A stretch of 64,000 nt of DNA from FEN-1219 sp036563665. Lineage in GTDB: Bacteria > Pseudomonadota > Gammaproteobacteria > Steroidobacterales > Rariloculaceae. A program made the translations under genes and the position numbers. The stretch spans positions 62,001 to 126,000 of the forward strand of contig DATCLY010000014.1 of the NCBI GenBank assembly GCA_036563665.1, in the 5' to 3' direction. Positions 1 to 9,874 of this stretch are shown here, in pieces; the first letter of the stretch is position 1, and the number at the start of each line of letters is the position of its first letter. A model generated the notes under the pieces. The model made no database searches. It was given only the letters and a program-made list of their open reading frames with translations, and was not told the origin of the DNA.

Positions 1-408
1 GGCTACGCGCCCCGGCTGCCGGACGAGATCGGCCGGCGCGTGAACGGCGTGATGGTGTCGAACGTGCAGGGCAAGGCGCTCGCCTACGCCCTGTTCAACC
101 TCCAGGAGCGCGGCGCGCTCTTCATCGGCCCGGGCACGGAGGTGTACGAGGGCATGATCGTGGGCATCCACAGCCGCAGCAACGACCTGCCCGTGAACCC
201 CACGAAGGCCAAGCACCTCACCAACATCCGCGCCGCGGGCTCGGACGAGAACATCCTGCTCACGCCGCCGATCAAGCTCTCGCTCGAGCAGGCACTCGAG
301 TTCATCGACGACGACGAGCTCGTGGAGATCACGCCCACGAGCATCCGCCTGCGCAAGAAGCTCCTGACGGAGAGCGAGCGCCGCCGCGAGGCGCGCTTGC
401 GCGCTTAG
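1..408 (+). CDS. typA: TypA/BipA ribosome-associated GTPase, C-terminal fragment
   Basis: This is the last 135 codons of the translational GTPase TypA/BipA; the G domain and most of the protein lie before the window. The visible part is the TypA-specific C-terminal region, recognisable from the stretches YALFNLQERG, GPGTEVYEGMIVG, NDLPVNPTKAKHLTN and ELVEITPTSIRLRKK, all family hallmarks. TypA binds the 70S ribosome and is linked to stress and low-temperature growth in other bacteria. The reading frame is open from base 1. Its TAG stop overlaps the stop of the facing membrane-protein gene, so the two genes end tail to tail with no room for a separate terminator. Confidence 0.95.
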   Translation, partial: GYAPRLPDEIGRRVNGVMVSNVQGKALAYALFNLQERGALFIGPGTEVYEGMIVGIHSRSNDLPVNPTKAKHLTNIRAAGSDENILLTPPIKLSLEQALEFIDDDELVEITPTSIRLRKKLLTESERRREARLRA

Positions 409-1364
409 GTCCCGCGGGCGATGTAGCGGCGGTCGAGCCGCACCGCCCAGGCGGACAGGGCGAGCAGCGCGAGACCGAACGCGATCAGCGCGAGCGGCCA
501 GCCCACGGCGTCCGCGAACCGGTCGGCGGTGAAATAGCCGATGTACGCGAGCATGGCCACCACGCCCACGATGAGCAGCGCGCGGCTCCTGCGCAGCGTG
601 CTCGCGTAGATGCACGCCGCAGCCGCCCCCACGAACACGGGCTCCACCGGCGTGCCCTCGACGAGGCCGAAGAACCCGGCCAGCAGCGACGACGCGCCCA
701 CGAAATACCAGTACGGCGCTACGGCGCCCCGGCCCGCCTGCTCGGCCGCCACCGCGAAGCTCACGAGGGAGACCCCCACCACGAAGGCGATGAGCTCGCG
801 GCTCATCCCGAGCAGGTCCATGCCGGTGGCCGCGAAGCCCGCGCCGAACAGCACGCCGAGGAACAGCAGATCGGTGCGCCGCAGGGCCGCGAACACGGCG
901 AGCTGCTGGGCGCCGACGGCGAAGCAGGCCGCGAGCACGGCGTAGCGCCAGTCGTCGCCGCTCGCGTACTCGTCGAGCGCCACGAGGATGCCGAACGGCT
1001 CGAGGACGGCCGCGATCACGAACAGCGGCGTGGCGGCCTTCTCGAACCGCGCGTCGCGGGTGGCCGCGCAGGCCATGGCGAACGCGGCGAGACCGGAGCC
1101 CAGGGTGGCCACCACGCGCGCGGCCGAGTCGAGCCTGCCCCAGCGGATCGCGATGAAGATCGCCACGCCGGCGAACACGAACGTGGCGCCGACGTAGGCG
1201 AAGAGCCGCGCGAGCGCGGACGCCCGCGCCGCGGCCCGGGCGTCGGTCGCCTCCGGGGCCGCCTCGCCGAGGGCGGCCGCGATCTCCTCCACCGAGAGCC
1301 CGTGCGCCCGCGCGAGCCGCACCACCTCGTCGAGCGCCGTGCGCCGTGGCGTGGCGTTACTCAA
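405..1364 (-). CDS. DUF2157-like multi-pass membrane protein
   Basis: A protein of about 319 residues with a short soluble N-terminus (residues 1-45, ending VEEIAAALGE) followed by about eight to ten hydrophobic segments, starting with FAYVGATFVFAGVAIFIAI. I chose the TTG at 1364 because it overlaps the TAA stop of the upstream gene, an arrangement typical of translational coupling; the longer in-frame extension runs through the neighbour's coding DNA. The organisation resembles DUF2157/DUF4401 proteins, which are often encoded beside GDYXXLXY proteins, and the upstream gene fits that. Function is unknown. The family assignment is by general look and context and is moderate. Confidence 0.7.
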   Translation of the reverse strand: MSNATPRRTALDEVVRLARAHGLSVEEIAAALGEAAPEATDARAAARASALARLFAYVGATFVFAGVAIFIAIRWGRLDSAARVVATLGSGLAAFAMACAATRDARFEKAATPLFVIAAVLEPFGILVALDEYASGDDWRYAVLAACFAVGAQQLAVFAALRRTDLLFLGVLFGAGFAATGMDLLGMSRELIAFVVGVSLVSFAVAAEQAGRGAVAPYWYFVGASSLLAGFFGLVEGTPVEPVFVGAAAACIYASTLRRSRALLIVGVVAMLAYIGYFTADRFADAVGWPLALIAFGLALLALSAWAVRLDRRYIARGT

Positions 1365-1956
1365 CCACCCACCCCAGGAAGTGCACGTTCCAGTAGCCGA
1401 CGCCAGGCGGCAGGTCGACGGCCACCCGGGCACCGTCCTTCGCGAGCACGAGCTGGCCGCTGCGGCCGCCGAAGAACAGGCCGAACAGGCCGTCGCGGCC
1501 TTGCGCGGGCCCCGCGAGCTCGTAGCCGTCCGGGGCCACCGGAGAGGTGCTGATGCGGCGCCCGGCGAGCTCGCCGAGCGGCAGCTCGGCGCCGTCGTCG
1601 ACGGCGTCCAGGTCCGTCGGCACGGCCAGCGCGACCTCGCGCATGACGCCCGAGTCGTGGCTCCAGAGATAGAGCTGCTGCGGCGGGGGCAAGGCGATCA
1701 GCGAGCGCTGGAAGCGGTCCGGATCGATCTTGTGCAGGCGGGCCCGCACCCGGTCGCCGTCGACGTAGACCTCCACCCGCACGAGCCCGGCGGGGTAGCG
1801 AACGGGCCCGTTCTCCACCTCGAGCAGCAGGTCGTACCCGGGCGGCTCGGTCCAGAGCGCCGGCAGGTGGCTCGCGAGCAGGAACAGCACGACCACGGCG
1901 ACCGGCAAGCCCAGGCCGACGACGACGGCCGCGTTATCGCGAAGGAACCTGCCCAT
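1357..1956 (-). CDS. GDYXXLXY-like membrane-anchored protein
   Basis: About 199 residues. The ATG at 1956 gives a natural N-terminus with one membrane segment (residues about 8-28, VVVGLGLPVAVVVLFLLAS) followed by a periplasmic or extracytoplasmic beta-rich domain. The sequence GYDLLLEVENGPVRY stands where the GDYXXLXY motif of the family would be, but the motif is not exact. Such proteins are commonly paired with DUF2157/DUF4401 membrane proteins, and here the downstream gene starts inside this gene's stop codon. Role unknown; the family call rests on context as much as on sequence. Confidence 0.6.
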   Translation of the reverse strand: MGRFLRDNAAVVVGLGLPVAVVVLFLLASHLPALWTEPPGYDLLLEVENGPVRYPAGLVRVEVYVDGDRVRARLHKIDPDRFQRSLIALPPPQQLYLWSHDSGVMREVALAVPTDLDAVDDGAELPLGELAGRRISTSPVAPDGYELAGPAQGRDGLFGLFFGGRSGQLVLAKDGARVAVDLPPGVGYWNVHFLGWVVE

Positions 1957-2068
1957 CGGGTGGACACCGCCAAGCGCCGCGGCAAGCTTACCCCGGCGCC
2001 CACCCGGCGGGTAGCAGCCGCCGGCCAGCCGCGATCTTCCACGCCACAAGCGCTCGCGACGACGTATC

Positions 2069-2181
2069 GGGCTCGTCCATGCAGACCCCCTTCCAGGACG
2101 CTCGCGCGCAGGATGCGCGCGCGCGACGCTACACGAATGTATTCACGCCGTTCCTGGAAGGGGGTCTGCATGGACGGGCCC
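2069..2181. repeat. Long inverted repeat (30-bp arms) in an intergenic region
   Basis: The arms at 2069-2098 and 2152-2181 are reverse complements over 30 bp with one mismatch; the inner 25 bp (2074-2098 and 2152-2176) are perfect. The spacer of 53 bp contains an alternating CG-rich run. It lies between the divergent starts of the GDYXXLXY-like gene and the cyclophilin gene. Each arm contains ATGCAGACCCCC reading inward, so apparent small reading frames on both strands are just the palindrome. It could be a small non-autonomous mobile palindrome, a cruciform or hairpin regulator. I saw no second copy in the window. Confidence 0.75.
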
Positions 2182-2301
2182 CTGCGGTGACGCCGGCCGC
2201 GCGGAGCTCGGAGGCCGTTCCCGGCCGCGCCGCGCACCTTCCCGCGGCCGCGGGGGCCAATGCTATCCTGAGCCGCAACGCCATACCGTCCGGGGGAGAC
2301 C

Positions 2302-3458
2302 ATGAGCAGCGCGAGGACCGTCGTCCCGCTCATCGCGGCGCTCGCCGCCGGGATGAGCCACGTCGAAACGGCTCGGGGCACCGAAGTGGCCGTCTGCACG
2401 GACGCCGGCCGCTTCGTCATCGAGCTCGCGGACGCCCAGGCGCCGAAGCACGTGGCGAACTTCCTGCAATACGTGGACATGGGGTTCTACTCCGGCACGG
2501 TCTTCCACCGCGTGGTGGAAGGCTTCGTCGTCCAGGGGGGCGGCGTGGACCGGCAGCTCCGGCCGCGCCCCACGCTGCCGCCCGTGGAGAACGAGTCGCA
2601 CAACACGCTGAGCAACGTGCGCGGCTCCGTGGCGGCCGCGCGCACCGCCGACCCGAATTCCGCCACGTCGCAGTTCTACGTGAACCTCACGGACAACCGG
2701 GCGCTCGACGCCGGCGCCGAGCCCGGCTACACCGTGTTCGGCCACGTGAGGGAAGGCCTCGACGTGCTCGATCAGATCAGCGCGCTGCCCACCGGCGCGG
2801 CGGGGCCGTTCTCGTCCGACGTGCCGCAGCCGCTCATCGCCATCCGCTCCATGGCGCGCCTCGACAAGGCCGCGCTCGCGGAACTGCCGGAAGCGAACCG
2901 CGCGGACGTCATCAAGGCTCGGATCGCGTCGGCCGCCGAGGCGAACGACGACGCGCAGGTCATGCAGTGGATCGAGCACTACCGCGCCACGTGCGCGGAC
3001 CTCGACCCGGAGCTGCTCGTGACGGAGGCGCGCAGCGCCCTCGCGCTCGACCGGCAGGCGCGGGCCCGGTTCGTGCTCGAGGACTACTTCGGGCGCGCGG
3101 AGCGGACGGACGCCCACTACGACGAGGCGGTCGCCCTCTACCGCGAGGTGACGCCTTCCGACGCCACGGCCGCGGCGGCCGCGGCGCTCGGCAACGAGTG
3201 CAGCAGGCCCGAGGCGCCCGCCATCCCCGACGGCGAGACCGCCACGCTCGACGAGATGATGGCGGGGCAGACCGCCATGCGGGAGTTCGTGAGCGGCAGC
3301 GAGAGCTATCTCGACTGCCTCGCGAAGATCATCGACGACGAGGAGCAGGCCGCGGAGCGCCGTAACGCGGCCATCGGCGAGCACAATCGCATGGTCTCCA
3401 CCATGGAGGCGCTCGCGGAGAGCTTTAACACGGAGGTACGCGCCTTCAAGGCGCGCGA

Positions 3459-3462
<4 letters not shown>
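2302..3462 (+). CDS. Secreted cyclophilin-type peptidyl-prolyl isomerase with C-terminal extension
   Basis: A 386-residue protein. Residues 1-26 form a signal-like segment, so a periplasmic location is likely. Residues about 28-190 are a cyclophilin domain: FHRVVEGFVVQGG contains the catalytic arginine, and SQFYVNL is the usual substrate-pocket segment. The remaining 195 residues are largely helical, contain a Cys (NECSRPE) and a second one (YLDCLAK), and match nothing I recognise; ordinary bacterial PpiA proteins lack them. The start follows a GGGGGAGACC ribosome-binding site. The stop overlaps the ATG of the aldehyde dehydrogenase by four bases, suggesting co-translation, though the functional link is unclear. 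Confidence 0.88.
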
Positions 3463-4982
<1,520 letters not shown>

Positions 4983-4989
4983 TGGTCTC

Positions 4990-5970
4990 ATGAAGCTCGC
5001 AACCGTGCTGCACGGGTCGCAGGAGGTCGTCGTAGCGGCGCTGCCCGACGGCTCGCTCGTGAACGTGAACGCGCTCGGCGCGCGCGCCTCGGACATGATC
5101 GACGTGATCCGCGGCGGCGCGGAAGCCGTGCGCACCATCGCGGACGGCCTGGCCGCCGTGGCGAGCGGCCGCAGCGTCGTGCCGCGCATCGACGCTTCCG
5201 AGGTCGCGTGGCTGCCGCCCGTGCGCCGCCCCGGCAAGATCCTGTGCGTGGCGATGAACAACTCGGCCAGCAACGAGCGCAAGATCAGCGCGCCGGACCA
5301 TCCGGCGTTCTTCCTGAAGCCGCCCTCCTGCCTCGTGGGCCACCTCGAGCCGATCCGGATCCGCCGTTACTACGGCAGCGTGCATCCGGAGCCCGAGCTC
5401 GCGCTGGTGATCGGCACGCCGGCCCGCGACGTGCCGGCCGCCCGGGCCCTCGAGCACGTGTTCGGCTACACCATCATGAACGACGTCACCGGCAACGGCA
5501 TGCGAGCCGAGGATCGCTTCCACTACTATGCGGTGTACGCGAAGAAGGACAACCCCAACGAGACCGAGCGCGTGGAGCAGCATCTCTCCTACGCCGCGCG
5601 CTACAAGGGCAGCGACACGTTCGGCGCGTTGGGTCCCTGGCTCGTCACGCGCGACGAGATCGCAAACCCGGACGACCTGAACGTGCACTGCACCGTGGGC
5701 GGTGAGACCGTGGCCGAGGACAGCACGCGCTACTACAACTACAAGGTGGCAGAGGTGGTGAGCTTCATCAGCTACTTCCAGACGCTCGAGCCGGGCGACG
5801 TGCTCTCGCTCGGCACGGCGTTCAAGCCGGGTGCCACCCGGAAGTCCATCCACCATGCGGACTTCCAGCGCGTGCCCGGGCCCGTCGAGGTGACCATCGA
5901 CGGCCTCGGCACGCAGCGCAACCCGGTCGTCATCGAAGAACGGGAGCTCGGAGCTTGGCGGCTGACCTGA
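4990..5970 (+). CDS. Fumarylacetoacetate hydrolase (FAH) family protein
   Basis: 326 residues. The core follows the FAH fold: HPEPELALVIG carries the metal-binding glutamates, followed by the conserved GYTIMNDVT segment, and the C-terminal FVTxGDV-like stretch appears as LEPGDVLSLGTAF. The family hydrolyses, decarboxylates or hydrates 2-oxo acids released in aromatic ring cleavage. Between an aldehyde dehydrogenase and a LigAB-type dioxygenase it probably processes the ring-fission product, but which reaction it performs cannot be read from the sequence. The C-terminus overlaps the start of the SnoaL-like gene by 16 bases. Confidence 0.85.
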   Translation: MKLATVLHGSQEVVVAALPDGSLVNVNALGARASDMIDVIRGGAEAVRTIADGLAAVASGRSVVPRIDASEVAWLPPVRRPGKILCVAMNNSASNERKISAPDHPAFFLKPPSCLVGHLEPIRIRRYYGSVHPEPELALVIGTPARDVPAARALEHVFGYTIMNDVTGNGMRAEDRFHYYAVYAKKDNPNETERVEQHLSYAARYKGSDTFGALGPWLVTRDEIANPDDLNVHCTVGGETVAEDSTRYYNYKVAEVVSFISYFQTLEPGDVLSLGTAFKPGATRKSIHHADFQRVPGPVEVTIDGLGTQRNPVVIEERELGAWRLT

Positions 5971-6437
5971 GCCCTCTCGAGGCGATCCAGATCCGGCTCG
6001 CCATCGAGGACTTGAACACGGCATTCACCTATCACCTCGACCACAACGAGGTGGAGGCGCTGCTCGACCTCTTCACCGACGACGTCTATTACACGCACGG
6101 CGAGCGCGTGTCGCGCGGCAAGGCCGAGCTCGAGGAGGTGTTCCGGCGGCGCACGGCGGCGGGCCCGCGCACGTCGCGGCACCTCTACTCCGGCTTGAGG
6201 GTCGACATCGAGTCGCGCGACCGGGCGCGCGGCACGTGCGTCTGCATGACGTTCGGCCAGAACGCTCTGCCGCCCTGCTCGCCCGCCATCCCGATCCTCG
6301 TGGCGGATTTCGAGGACGTCTACGTGCGCTGCGGGGACGGCCGCTGGCGGATCCGCGAGCGCCACATCCGCCGCATCTTCGCCGATCCCTCGAACAAGGG
6401 CCCCCTCGGAATGAAGCCGCCCACCACCACGGCGTAG
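5955..6437 (+). CDS. SnoaL-like (NTF2-fold) protein
   Basis: 160 residues of the NTF2/SnoaL superfamily: an N-terminal helix with DLNTAFTYHLDHNEVEALLDLF and the FTDDVYYTHG turn are typical, as is the late strand FEDVYVRCGDGRWRIRERH. This fold includes polyketide cyclases, small isomerases and the beta subunits of ring-hydroxylating dioxygenases. No iron-sulfur alpha subunit lies nearby, so a ring-hydroxylating dioxygenase role is unlikely; isomerase, lyase or accessory function in the pathway is possible. The start is a TTG preceded by a GGAG site inside the 3' end of the FAH gene, implying translational coupling. Confidence 0.8.
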   Translation: MAADLSPLEAIQIRLAIEDLNTAFTYHLDHNEVEALLDLFTDDVYYTHGERVSRGKAELEEVFRRRTAAGPRTSRHLYSGLRVDIESRDRARGTCVCMTFGQNALPPCSPAIPILVADFEDVYVRCGDGRWRIRERHIRRIFADPSNKGPLGMKPPTTTA

Positions 6438-6476
6438 CGACTCTTCGCCGAGGCGCGCCCGATCGCAGCCGCTCGC

Positions 6477-6869
6477 ATGACCGCCCCCGTCGACTTGAGC
6501 CTCTCTCCGCCGAGCGTCTATCTCTTCACCGGCGAGACCTGCACGCGCTCGTACCGGCTGAACAAGTTCGCCTTCGACTTCAAGTATCCGGCCGTGCGCG
6601 AGCGCTTCGCGTCCGACCCCGAAGGCCTCATGGAGAGCTACGGCCTGAGCGAGCACGAGAAGGAGCTGGTCCGCGCGCGCGACTGGACGGGGCTCGTGGC
6701 GGCGGGCGGGCATCATTTCAACGTCATCAAGATCGCGGCGGCGGTGGGCGAGAGCCACCTGCACGTGGGCGCCCACATGTGCGGCGTCGACTGGGAGGAG
6801 CTCAAGCGCACCCTGCCCCGGCCGATCGACCTCATGCCGCAGGATCTGCCGCCGCGGAGCGCACGCTGA
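6477..6869 (+). CDS. ligA: Extradiol dioxygenase alpha subunit (LigA-like)
   Basis: 130 residues with the small helical LigA domain: RSYRLNKFAFDFKYP, ERFASDPEGLMESYGLS and the AGGHHFNVIKIAAAVG segment match the alpha subunit of protocatechuate 4,5-dioxygenase. This subunit lacks metal ligands and caps the active site of the LigB subunit. Its TGA overlaps the ATG of the next gene (TGATG), as expected for subunits made in equal amounts. The exact catechol substrate is not evident; related LigAB enzymes use protocatechuate, gallate or other dihydroxylated acids. Confidence 0.9.
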   Translation: MTAPVDLSLSPPSVYLFTGETCTRSYRLNKFAFDFKYPAVRERFASDPEGLMESYGLSEHEKELVRARDWTGLVAAGGHHFNVIKIAAAVGESHLHVGAHMCGVDWEELKRTLPRPIDLMPQDLPPRSAR

Positions 6870-7702
6870 TGTCGCGCATCATCGGCGGCATCGGCATCGC
6901 CCACACGCCCTCGATGGGCTATCAGTTCGACAAGGGCATGCGCCAGGGCTTCGACCCCAAGTGGCGCCTCTGGTACGACGGCACGCGGCCGGTGAAGGAA
7001 TGGCTCCGCGAGCGCGCGCCGTCGCATCTGGTCGTGATCTACAACGACCACATGAACTACTTCGATCTGTCGACGTACCCCACCTTCGCGATGGGCATGG
7101 CGGCCCACTTCCCGCAGGCCGACGAAGGCTACGGCCTGCGGCCGTTCCCCGGCGTGGATGGCGACCCGGATTTCGCCTGGCCCGTGGCGCGCTCGCTCGT
7201 GGCGAGCGGCTTCGACCTCACCTTCTGTCAGGAGCTCGAGCTCGACCACGGGGTGTACTCCTGGCTGCCGTACATCTTCGATCCGCCCTGGCCGGTGAAG
7301 ATGCTGCCGATCGCCGTGAACATGCTCATGCATCCCGTGCCCACGCCGCGCCGTCTGACGGAGCTCGGGCGCGCGCTGCGCGCCGCCATCGAAAACGACG
7401 GCGCCGACCGCTCGGTGGTGGTGCTCGCGACCGGCGGCATGTCGCACCAGATCCACGGCACCCGCTTCGGGCTCACCAACGAGAAGTGGGACCGCTACTT
7501 CCTCGACGCCATCGAGCGCGATCTCGACACCCTGCTCGCGACACCCGTGGAAGACATAATGCGGGTGGCCGGCACCGAGGCCGCGGAGCTCACGATGTGG
7601 TACGCCATGCGCACCGCGCTCCGCCCCGAGGCGCGCAAGGTCTACAGCTACTACACCCTTCCGGCCGTCACGGGCTGCGGCGTCGTCGTGCTCGAAGACT
7701 GA
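6869..7702 (+). CDS. ligB: Extradiol dioxygenase beta subunit (LigB-like, catalytic)
   Basis: 277 residues, the usual LigB length. Counting from the ATG at 6869, His12 (GIGIAHTPS) and His61 (YNDHMN) fall at the positions of the two iron-ligand histidines of Sphingomonas LigB. His193 (GGMSHQ) corresponds to the catalytic base, and Glu240 (in GTEAAEL) is the likely third ligand. It should cleave a catechol ring next to the hydroxyl groups using Fe(II) and O2. It ends the run that begins with the dehydrogenase; a hairpin with a short T-run follows about 60 bp downstream. Confidence 0.9.
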   Translation: MSRIIGGIGIAHTPSMGYQFDKGMRQGFDPKWRLWYDGTRPVKEWLRERAPSHLVVIYNDHMNYFDLSTYPTFAMGMAAHFPQADEGYGLRPFPGVDGDPDFAWPVARSLVASGFDLTFCQELELDHGVYSWLPYIFDPPWPVKMLPIAVNMLMHPVPTPRRLTELGRALRAAIENDGADRSVVVLATGGMSHQIHGTRFGLTNEKWDRYFLDAIERDLDTLLATPVEDIMRVAGTEAAELTMWYAMRTALRPEARKVYSYYTLPAVTGCGVVVLED

Positions 7703-7760
7703 CGGCCGTCGCCGTTTCGAGACACCTCTCGTCGAATCTGTGACCGGAGCCGCGGCATCG

Positions 7761-7793
7761 CCGCGCGCGGAACGTTATCGTGCGCGGAATTTT
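7761..7793 (+). terminator. Possible rho-independent terminator after ligB
   Basis: CCGCGC at 7761-7766 pairs with GCGCGG at 7782-7787 and is followed at once by AATTTT. This is a modest six-pair stem with a 15-base loop and a short T-run. It sits 60 bp after the ligB stop and 30 bp before the next gene, the expected place for a transcript end. Confidence 0.4.
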
Positions 7794-7825
7794 GACTTAA
7801 GGGGCGTGGGCCCGAGGTGTGCGTC

Positions 7826-8215
7826 ATGAAGGCGCTCGCAACGATCGGTGTATGGATGCACAAGGCCGCTCCGGGAGCGGCCGCGACGATGCTGCTTGCC
7901 GCGCTCGCCGCCGGCTGCGGCGGACAGGAGCCCGCGACGGCGGCGCAGGCGTCGGCCGCGGATCGGGCCGCGGCGACGGCGCGGACGTGCGCGACGGCGC
8001 GCGGCGGCGCGGACTGCGCGCCGGCGGCGTCCGCCTCCCGCCGCGAAGCCGGCGCGCCGGTCTACGACGTCTACGCCACCGGCAACGGGCCGAGACCGCC
8101 CGAGATCGAGGTCGCGGGCCTCGCGCCGCCCCCGAACGACGTCGAGCAGATGCACGTCGACGTCGAGGTGAAGCTCGACCCGGCCGTCGTGCTCGAGCCC
8201 GTGCGCGGGCTCTGA
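7826..8215 (+). CDS. Small putative lipoprotein, unknown function
   Basis: 129 residues from the ATG at 7826. The N-terminus has a hydrophobic stretch ending in LLAALAAGC, a convincing lipobox with Cys31 as the lipidated residue, though the signal is longer than usual. The mature part is rich in Ala and Arg with two Cys (RTCATARGGADC), then a Pro/Val-rich tail (DVEVKLDPAVVLEPV). No family is recognised. The high GC bias keeps several frames open here, so the gene call rests on the lipobox and position. Confidence 0.55.
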   Translation: MKALATIGVWMHKAAPGAAATMLLAALAAGCGGQEPATAAQASAADRAAATARTCATARGGADCAPAASASRREAGAPVYDVYATGNGPRPPEIEVAGLAPPPNDVEQMHVDVEVKLDPAVVLEPVRGL

Positions 8216-8287
8216 TCGGCTCGCCCGCCGGCCGTGGGGCGCTTCGCGGCGCCCCGTGCCGCGAGCGATGCGGCGCGAACGGCGCCT

Positions 8288-9631
8288 CTAGGAGCCGCGC
8301 GCCGCGCCGGCGCCCGCCGCCGCGCGCGGCGCGTTGAGCACCGCCTGCGCGGCGCCGCTCGCCGCGACGGCACCGCTGCGGCGGGCGAGCCACGCGAACG
8401 CGACGAGCGACACCACGCCCACCGCCGACAGGTAGTACCCCACGTACGCGACGCCGTAACGCGCGGCGAGCCACGTGGCAATGTACGGCGCGAGCGAGCC
8501 GCCGATGATGCCCGCCAGGTTGAACGTCACGGACGCGCCGGTGTAGCGCCAGGCGGTGGGGAACGCCTCGGCCAACGCGGTGCCGAGCGGGCCGTAGGTC
8601 ATGCCCATGAGCGCGAGGCCGAGCGACAGGAACGCGACCACGCGCCACGCGCCGCCCGCGGCGAACAGCGGCTCGAAGAACAGGCCGAAGGCGATGATCG
8701 CGGCCGTGGCGCCGATCAGCACCGGCAGGCGGCCGTGCCGGTCCGCGAGGCGCGCCGACACCGGGATCGTCACCGCGAAGAACAGCACACCCACGATCTG
8801 CAGCAACAGGAACTGCTCGCGCGCGTAGCCGAGCGCGCTGGTCCCCCAGCTCAGCGTGAAGACGGTCATCAGATAGAACACCACGAACGTGGTGGCCGTC
8901 GCGAACGTGCCGAGCGCGAGCGTGCCGGGCTGGCTGCGCACCACGGCGAGGATCGGCATGCGCACGCGCTCCCGGTTCTCGAGCGCGCGCTGGAAGGCGG
9001 GCGTCTCCGTGATCTTGAGCCGCACCCAGAGGCCCACCAGCACGAGCACGGCGCTCGCGAGGAACGGCAGCCGCCAGCCCCACGCGACGAAATCCGCCTC
9101 GCTCAGGCTTCGCGTGAGCAGCACGAACACGCCCGTGGAGAGCACGAAGCCGAGCGGCGCGCCGAGCTGCGGAAACATGCCGTACCAGCCGCGCTTGCCG
9201 TCGGGCGCGTTCTCCATCGCGAGCAGCACGGCGCCGCCCCACTCGCCGCCGAGCCCGAGCCCCTGGCCCAGGCGGCAGAGCGCGAGCAGCGCGGGCGCGG
9301 CGATGCCGATCGCGGCGTAGGTGGGCAGCAGGCCGATGGCGACGGTGGACAGCCCCATCGTGAGCAGCGCCGCCACGAGCGTGGCCTTGCGGCCCACGCG
9401 GTCGCCGAAGTGCCCGAAGAGCGCGGAGCCCACCGGCCGGGCGAAGAACGCCAGCGCGAAAGTAGCGAGCGACTGCAGCGTGGCGGTCAACTCGTCGCCC
9501 CCCGGAAAAAACAGCGTTGGGAAGACGAGCACCGCGGCAGTGCCGTAGATGTAGAAGTCGAAGAACTCGATCGTCGTGCCAACCAGGCTCGCGAACAGCA
9601 CGCGGCGCGGCGTCATCGTTTCGTTACCCAT
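8288..9631 (-). CDS. MHS-family major facilitator transporter
   Basis: 447 residues, about 12 membrane segments. The opening ASLVGTTIEFFDFYIYGTAA and the loop GHFGDRVGRKA are diagnostic of the metabolite:H+ symporter (MHS) family, which moves organic acids, shikimate, alpha-ketoglutarate or betaine. GQGLGLGGEWGGA is the matching mid-protein signature. The nearby ring-cleavage genes make an aromatic or dicarboxylic acid a reasonable substrate, but this is inference, since the gene is convergent to that cluster and alone in its direction. A second MHS gene lies at 15.9 kb. Confidence 0.88.
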   Translation of the reverse strand: MGNETMTPRRVLFASLVGTTIEFFDFYIYGTAAVLVFPTLFFPGGDELTATLQSLATFALAFFARPVGSALFGHFGDRVGRKATLVAALLTMGLSTVAIGLLPTYAAIGIAAPALLALCRLGQGLGLGGEWGGAVLLAMENAPDGKRGWYGMFPQLGAPLGFVLSTGVFVLLTRSLSEADFVAWGWRLPFLASAVLVLVGLWVRLKITETPAFQRALENRERVRMPILAVVRSQPGTLALGTFATATTFVVFYLMTVFTLSWGTSALGYAREQFLLLQIVGVLFFAVTIPVSARLADRHGRLPVLIGATAAIIAFGLFFEPLFAAGGAWRVVAFLSLGLALMGMTYGPLGTALAEAFPTAWRYTGASVTFNLAGIIGGSLAPYIATWLAARYGVAYVGYYLSAVGVVSLVAFAWLARRSGAVAASGAAQAVLNAPRAAAGAGAARGS

Positions 9632-9874
9632 CTCTCCCCTTCGTTGCAGGCGCCGCGGTTAGGCCGCGACTGTCCATGCGGCGGCGGCAGAGCATCGTAA
9701 GCGCGCGCAAACACTGGCCGCAACGACCACATAGTGGCGGAAAGCACGATCGCCGGGCGACCGCGGATAAGAGCGCGCCGAGCGCTCCGTCTCGGCGGAT
9801 CAAGCGGTTAGCGACGCGCTCGAGCGCTGGCATGGAACGTGCTCTTCCGCCTCGGCGCCGTGGAGCACTCCGCC

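Noticed and set aside
2079..2190. Short peptides starting MQTPFQ on both strands
   Set aside because: They are simply the two arms of the inverted repeat read in opposite directions.
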